Origin: Microcebus murinus
Lineage: Eukaryota > Chordata > Mammalia > Primates > Cheirogaleidae
Assembly: GCF_040939455.1 (NCBI RefSeq)
Contig: NC_134108.1
Span: 36,190,501-36,254,500, forward strand
Direction: 5' to 3'
DNA: 64,000 nucleotides
The translations under genes were made by a program, and so were the position numbers. The notes below the pieces were generated by a model. The model was not told the DNA's origin and did no database searches. It saw only the letters and a program-made list of their open reading frames with translations. Shown here one piece after another: positions 58,457 through 64,000 of the stretch. Position 1 is the first letter of the stretch. Each line of letters starts with the position of its first letter.

Positions 58457-60883
58457 TAATGGGGGGGCATGATGGCTGACTAGAGACATCTTGCTGGACC
58501 ATCCTAGAGGGAAGGAAGGGTTTCAGATAAAGGAGAGGAGAGAGAGGACACAGCTTAGGTATAGGTCACAGAAAGAAGTTCCAGAGCCTGCCGGGGACTC
58601 CATGGAGGAAAACTGTGAAACAAAGAAGGAAGAGGATAAAGGAAGGAAAAAAAAGATATTAGCGAGGATGAAACCCAGAGAGGCTTGTAGCCCAGTGAAG
58701 GGGTAAGGGGGAATCCCTTTCTCTCCCACACACTCCTTCAGTGATCAGCGGGCTACCAAGTTACTTGGAAGCTTTTCTACTTGCACAAGCCCAAACACTG
58801 TGGCAACCATGGAATTGTGGGAAGAACCTGCATGATCCCAAAGCTTGGATATTCTGTGCAGGGTTCCACTCCAAGGTGAGTGACCCCAGAGGCTGGAAAG
58901 CTGGCTTTCTTCCATTCAGACTTCTATTCTCTCTGCCTCTCCCTCACAAACCACAACTGGGGGAGCAGTTTCAGCTGAGAATTTGGCAAGCAACTGCTTC
59001 TCCTCACCTAGAGTATTCTCCAGTCTGAGGTTTCCATAGAGACTGGGGCCCATACCTTTCCCCATGAAGATCTGCAGTGGACCCGGGGTGACTGATCTGG
59101 GAGCTTTCTGCCCACAGCATTTGTCAGAGACACACGCAGGCAGGTCAGACACATATGCCAAATCTGTGCCCACAGGGCTCCAACAGGTTACAGGGGGACA
59201 AGAAGGAGAGGTTTGAGAGCTGGACTTGGGAGGTGAGGGAACCCATGTTGGTGGAACTGGTGGGAAAATACTGTGGAGATCGGAGGTGTGGTGGTCTGGG
59301 AGAGCATCCATTCCCTCCGAGTAAAGTCATGCTGTTGGATTCTCTGGCAGGGATTAGCCCAGCTTGTGGCACCATGGCGTATTTGGGTGCCTGGGCTGTT
59401 GAGGAATTGTGGCCCCTTCCCCATGAGCAGCTTTCTTGGTCTGGAGAAACTGCCTTGACCCTCCTCCCAGCAACTTTCCCTAGTTGCTGGGAAAGCAACC
59501 TCTGAGCCCTGCTGAGGCTTTGCAAAGCCTTCCAGACTCACACAATCTAATCACCGTCTCACTCCTCCACCCACTTCTGCTATGGTGGAGGGAGTTACAA
59601 GGCTCCTCCCAAAGCCCAGGGCATTGAAGTGCTCCAGCTGAGGGACTAGAGCTTATCACAGACACAAAAGAAAATGTTGGCAGTTGGCTCTTTCCTGGAA
59701 GCATCACTGACAGTGAGAAAAACTCTATAGCTCATTATAGCATCTACCAACTCAATCAAACAGGATGGAGCTGATTCTTACAAGTATCACCCACCATCTC
59801 AGAGATTAAGTTTAGGGTCCCAGTACAATTCATAGTGTGGGGAAGGGTGAAGGCAGCAGGATAAAGGCAATCTGAGGGATCACTGCTTCTTAGGAGAGAA
59901 ATAAAAGTTACAAGCAGCTTGATCCGTGAAGGGTATCCCTCTTCCACTTCAGATCTCTGGGCTGAACAGGGAGCTGCTCAGAATCTGTGCAGAGACATCC
60001 CATCAGAGAGAGGTGCAGCAGAGATCTGGTCCCTGCCAATCCCAGGTTTCTGCAATTGACAACATCGTGATTATTCTGATACATGGAGCCAGGTCAACTC
60101 AGGATGCATGCAGACTTCCAGAAGTAGACTTTGCATCACCCCTACTGTGCTGGAGAGGGAACACAAACTCCCCCATGTCATGCCCTGTGACTGGGGGCCA
60201 AACATGCCTCCTCCCCTGCCTGGGAACTGAACAAGGGAGGAGCCTCAGATGCTACCCACACCACTTGGAAAGCCTGGGAATACTGCCTCAGTGGATCCCA
60301 GGTGTAGGGGGAAGAACCCTGGCCGACCAGCAGCTCCAGCTCACCTATGTGGAACCTGGGCTGCTGAGAGAAATCCTTGCCTGCACAACTGGGCATCAAG
60401 AGTCCCCATATTGATGGGACAGTCCCCCACATGGGTGGCTCTGCCCCTGAAATCCCCAGAGCCATCTCTGAAGCTCTTTCTTTGCCCAATTCCGAGGCTC
60501 TGCCCCTATAGCTCATAGGCCCCTGTAGGGCCTGCAGCTTCACCCCTGAGACTCCAGAGGTGATACTAAGAGCACACTCTATTACTGAGGCCCTACCACT
60601 ACTCCTGGTCTGAAGAACCTTCCTGAGATTAAGCACATCACTCAGGACCCCCTACTCCCTACACTGAGCAGTCATCACTCCTAGACTTGGTTCAAGAGAG
60701 TCCATAGCAAAGGAGAACAGGTGCCCAGCAATCTTATTAAACCAGAGCCAGGAGAAGAGAAGCCAGATGAGAAGAAACCAGCAAAAGATCCCTGGCAACA
60801 TTGAAAAACAAAATAGTTTAACACCCTCAAAGGAACACATTTGAGCTATAGCAGTGGACTCTACCCACAAGTAAATTGCCAAG
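58457..60883 (+). mobile_element. LINE-1 5' UTR, 5'-complete copy
   Basis: Starts just after the TSD with a G run and 'catgatggctgactagag', an L1-type 5' terminus. It continues for about 2.4 kb of GC-balanced sequence up to the ORF1 start at 60884. L1 5' UTRs carry an internal pol II promoter that starts at the first base; the long G-start fits that. The many overlapping frames here, on both strands, are non-coding. A 5' UTR this long is much larger than the roughly 0.9 kb of human L1, and whether it is one UTR or includes a tandem or foreign segment is unresolved. Confidence 0.72.
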
Positions 60884-61695
60884 ATGACAGAAATGGAATT
60901 CATAATATGGATGGCAAATAAGATGAATCTAATTGAAGAGAAAGTTGAAAACCAACAAAAAGAAGCCAAAAAATATTTCAGGAAATCAATGAAAAAAAAT
61001 GAAAAAGTCACTAGAGAGCTAGACAACATAAGAAAGGATATATTAATAATAGAACTTAAAGAAACGAAAGTCATTTAGGGAATTTCAAAACACGGCAGAA
61101 AGCTTTAATAACAGGTTAAATCAAGGAGAAGAAAGAATCCCAAGGCTTAAAGACAAGGCTCTTGAGATAACTCAGTCATTGAAAGAGAAGGATATAAAAA
61201 AAGTCTGAGCAATCACTGAGAGAGGTATGGGACCATGGGAAGCGAACTAACATTCGAATTATAGATATCCCTGAGGGAGAAGAAGAAAGAGCTAAAAGCA
61301 CGGAAAACCTATTTGAGAAAATTATTGAGGAAAACCTCCCCAGTACTGAAAGAAATTCAGACATACAGATACAAGATGGATATTGAACACTAGAAAGATT
61401 GGAAGCAAATAGGTCATCTCCAAGACACATAGCAAACAACAGCCAAAATCAAAATGAAGGAGAAAATTCTGCAAGCAGCAAGATGAAAGCATCAAATAAC
61501 CTACAAAGGAAAACCCATCAGACTAACTGCAGACTTCTTAGTGGAAGCCTTACAAACCAAGGGCCCCATCTTCAATTGACTTACACAGAACAACTGCTGC
61601 CTAGAATTTTGTATCCTGCAAAACTTAGTTTCACAATAGACAAGGAAATTAAGTCTTTCCTAGACAGGCAAACACTGAGGAATTTGGCATGACCA
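60884..61695 (+). pseudogene. LINE-1 ORF1 (RNA-binding chaperone), broken
   Basis: ORF1p is a trimeric coiled-coil RNA-binding protein that coats L1 RNA. The first frame (60884-61078) is a Lys/Glu-rich coiled-coil N-terminal segment that ends at a premature stop. After frame changes, a segment reading like the RRM ('REVWDHGKRTNIRI') is followed by the C-terminal domain in frame 61399-61692, with 'ILYPAKLSFTIDKEIKSF' as its signature. At least one stop near 61206 and one near 61384 break the frame. The total is about 270 codons against a family norm near 330. Confidence 0.82.
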
Positions 61696-62887
61696 GACCT
61701 GCTCTTCAGGAAATACTCAGAACAGCACTATATACAAATCAGCACAGCAGATTCCCACCATGTAAATTTACCTAAAAAAACCCCAAAACTTACAATGCTT
61801 ATAAAACAATAAAATAAGAGGTAACACAAAAAACCAATACAAAGGATTAATGAAACAAAAGTTGGTTCTTTAAAAAGATAAACAAAATCAACAGACCTCT
61901 TGCTGCATTAACCAAGAACAGAAGAGAAAGAATCTAAATAAGCTCAATAAGAAGTGAAAAAGGTGACATTACAACTGAAAACACAGATATACAAAACATC
62001 ATCCATGAATACTATGTATATCACTATGTGCAAAAACTAGAGAATATAGAGAAAATCGCCAGGTTCCTGGAATCACACAACCTCCCAAGACTCAGCCAGG
62101 AAGAAATAGAACTCCTGAGTAGGCTAATAATGAACAGTAAGATCATAACTATAATTTTTTTAAAAAAGCAACAAAAAAGAGTACTGGACCAGATAAATTC
62201 AGAGCTGAATTCTATCAGACCTACAAAGAAGACCTGGAACCCATAATATAAAAATTATGCCATAATATTGAGAAGGAGGGAATCCTCCCTAATTTATTCT
62301 ACAAAGCCAGTATAACCTTGATACCAAAGCCAGGAAAGGAGACAACAAAAAAAGAAAACTATACACCAATATCCCTTTTGAATATAGATGCAAAAATTGT
62401 CATTAAAATACTGGCAAACCCAATTCAATAGCACATCAAAAAAAATAATAATTCATCAGGATCAAGTGAGCTTCATCAGAGGTTCAACATATGTAAATCA
62501 ATAAATGTGACTCACTACATAAACAAATGCAAAAACAAAGATCTTATGATCATCTCAATAAATGCAGAAAAAGCATTTGACAAAATTCAGCACCCTTTTG
62601 TGATAAAAACCCTCAATAAACTAGGCATAGCAGGAATATATCTCAGAATTATAAAAGCCATATATGACAAAGCCATAGCCAACATCATACTGAGTTAAAG
62701 CACTCCCCCTAAGAAATGGAACAAGATGAAGATGCCCATCATCACCACTTCTATTCAACATAGTGCTGGAGGTCCTCACCAGAACAACCGGGCAAGAGAA
62801 GAAAATTAAGGGTATCTAAATCAGGAAAGAGGAGATCAAACTATCACTCTTCACTGATGATATAATCTTGTATCTAGAACAAACAAA
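61696..62887 (+). pseudogene. LINE-1 ORF2 reverse-transcriptase part, internally deleted and 3'-truncated
   Basis: After a short inter-ORF region the sequence jumps at about 61830 to ORF2 downstream of the endonuclease domain ('ggattaatgaaacaaaagttggttc'). It continues through RT motifs, including '[18 protein letters not shown]' (frame 62507-62698) and the catalytic 'FTDD' box near 62850. It stops about 35 bp later at 'tctagaacaaacaaa', just before the right TSD. The endonuclease, the rest of RT, the cysteine region and the 3' UTR are all missing. Stops and frameshifts occur throughout, so it has no activity. Confidence 0.85.
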
Positions 62888-62904
62888 AGAAATATTAAAA
62901 GACA
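62888..62904. repeat. right 17-bp target-site duplication of L1
   Basis: Exact copy of 58440-58456. Confidence 0.85.
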
Positions 62905-62995
62905 AGGCAATGAGCATACCACTGCACTCTAGTCAGGGCAACAGAGTAAGACCATTTATCTCAAAAAAAAAAAAAAAAAAAAGAAAGAAAGAAAA
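62905..62995 (+). mobile_element. Alu 3' end with poly(A)
   Basis: 'gagcataccactgcactctagtcagggcaacagagtaagacc' is the last about 55 bp of an Alu arm, followed by about 20 A and then GAAA units. It is severely 5' truncated. It begins directly at the right TSD of the L1. Confidence 0.85.
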
Positions 62996-63002
62996 AGAAA
63001 AT

Positions 63003-63498
63003 GAGTAAAAAGTTCTACACAAAAGTTCATAGCTGCATTACTCATAATATCAAAATGGTGGGAACAACCCAGAAGTATATTAACTGATCAATGGATGAGC
63101 AAAATGTGGCACCTTCATCCAGTGAAATAATTTTGGCCCCAACAAATGAAATACTGATGCATATCATAACATGAGTGAACCTTGAAAATATTACACTAAG
63201 TAAAAGAAGCCAGTTATAGAAGATCACATCTTATGATTACACTTATATTAATAATGTCCAGAATAGGTAAAACTATAGAGATAGAAAGTAGATTTATAGT
63301 TTACAGGGGCTTGAAGAAGGGAGAGATGGAGAATGATGGTTAATGGGTATGGGGGTTCTTTTTGAGCAATAAAAATATTCTAAATGTAGATTGTTTTGGT
63401 GGTTGCACAACTGTGATTATACTAAAAATCATTGAATTGAACCCATTAAACGGGTGAATTTTATGGTATGTGAATTATACCTTAATATGGTTTTAGTA
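63003..63498 (+). repeat. LINE-1 (L1MB-type) 3' end
   Basis: 'aaagttcatagctgcattactcataatatc', 'gatcaatggatgagcaaaatgtgg', 'gtgaaccttgaaaatattacactaagtaaaagaagccag', 'gtgaattttatggtatgtgaattatacc' give the ORF2 C-terminal end plus 3' UTR of an old L1. Confidence 0.85.
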
Positions 63499-63499
63499 A

Positions 63500-64000
63500 A
63501 AAGGAATGTGCAATGATTTTTATCATTATATGACAATGATCTCATGTTTTTTCTTCATTTTACTATAATAAGTAGATGAGTCCTTAGATATAAAGTCATG
63601 TAACTCAGGGCTCATTTGTAAATATGCCTGGGAATCACATCTCTTCCAGAATTCTGAAAAATTAGCATCTGTTCTTGCTCCCCTTTACTTTCTTGTTTTA
63701 CAGAAAATATCCAGGAGAGCAGGCAAAGTATTTCATCAATGGGCAGAACCAGAGTGTGCTAAACTTTCAAGCTAATGAATCCCCAGAACACACAATTAAG
63801 TCATAGAAATAGGCCTTTAATAGTGGAATTCCAGTCATTTTAGTAAGACAGATTTGCTTTTTAACACAATGTGGCTGGACTAGTACTGTTTCTTTTAAAG
63901 TAGTGACAAAGGGAAGGTATATACACAGTCTAAATATATGTTTATTGACTTTAATGCATATTATTATTATAATTACTGTTAATTTCATTCTGGAATTTTT
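63500..64000. other. unassigned AT-rich stretch
   Basis: Nothing recognised. Confidence 0.35.

Noticed and set aside
58491..60636. Cluster of overlapping frames on both strands suggesting a gene
   Set aside because: They lie in the L1 5' UTR, overlap in several frames and share no known domain. The region is GC-balanced, which lengthens chance frames.

Overview
The window is 64 kb of AT-rich mammalian nuclear DNA that looks like intergenic or deep-intronic sequence. I could support no protein-coding exon, RNA gene, CpG island or CRISPR array. Nearly every open frame is a fragment of a LINE, a DNA transposon, a retroviral remnant or a microsatellite. The young repeats point to a strepsirrhine primate, probably a lemur. 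There is a dimeric 7SL-derived Alu at 38.2 kb whose inter-arm region is of the lemur AluL type. Several LINE-1 copies share a 3' UTR that ends, in antisense, in a 'tattatgggggtac' motif. The species itself is inferred, not proven.

Layout. 0.4-3.5 kb holds two plus-strand L2 copies and an old L1M 3' end. 6.9-10.95 kb is one old L1M, split at 8.14-9.59 kb by a younger L1 that inserted with 5' inversion (twin priming) and left a 16-bp target-site duplication (TSD). 11.3 kb is a short L1 3' end. 12-15.3 kb is comparatively repeat-poor. 15.3-16.1 kb is an L1MA 3' end interrupted by an Alu. 16.1-20.4 kb holds L2 pieces and three MaLR-type LTRs. 23.1-23.6 kb resembles a CR1/L3 LINE. 26.2-29.6 kb carries a hAT fossil, L2, MIR, an MLT1 LTR and another L1 3' end. 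35.4-38.5 kb holds an MLT2 LTR, an older L1, a gammaretrovirus-type Env transmembrane fragment and the lemur Alu. 41.7 kb is a MER3-like hAT element with a TSD. 44.6-46.9 kb is a nearly full-length Tigger1 transposon. 50.0-50.5 kb is a huge polypyrimidine microsatellite grown from an Alu-monomer tail. 54.7-55.5 kb is a MER5-like element and an L1M end. 58.4-62.9 kb is an L1 with an intact 5' end, a long 5' UTR, a broken ORF1 and a 3' end that stops inside the reverse-transcriptase region, bracketed by a 17-bp TSD. It is followed by an Alu 3' end and an L1MB end.

The repeats form a readable chronology. L2, MIR and CR1/L3 are the oldest. Tigger1, the hAT elements and the MaLR/MLT2 LTRs came next, then L1M/L1MA. 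The strepsirrhine L1s, the Alus and the retroviral Env fragment are youngest. No genes act together here. The biological content is mobile-element history plus unstable simple repeats. Repeat family names come from recognition of consensus patterns and should be confirmed with RepeatMasker.
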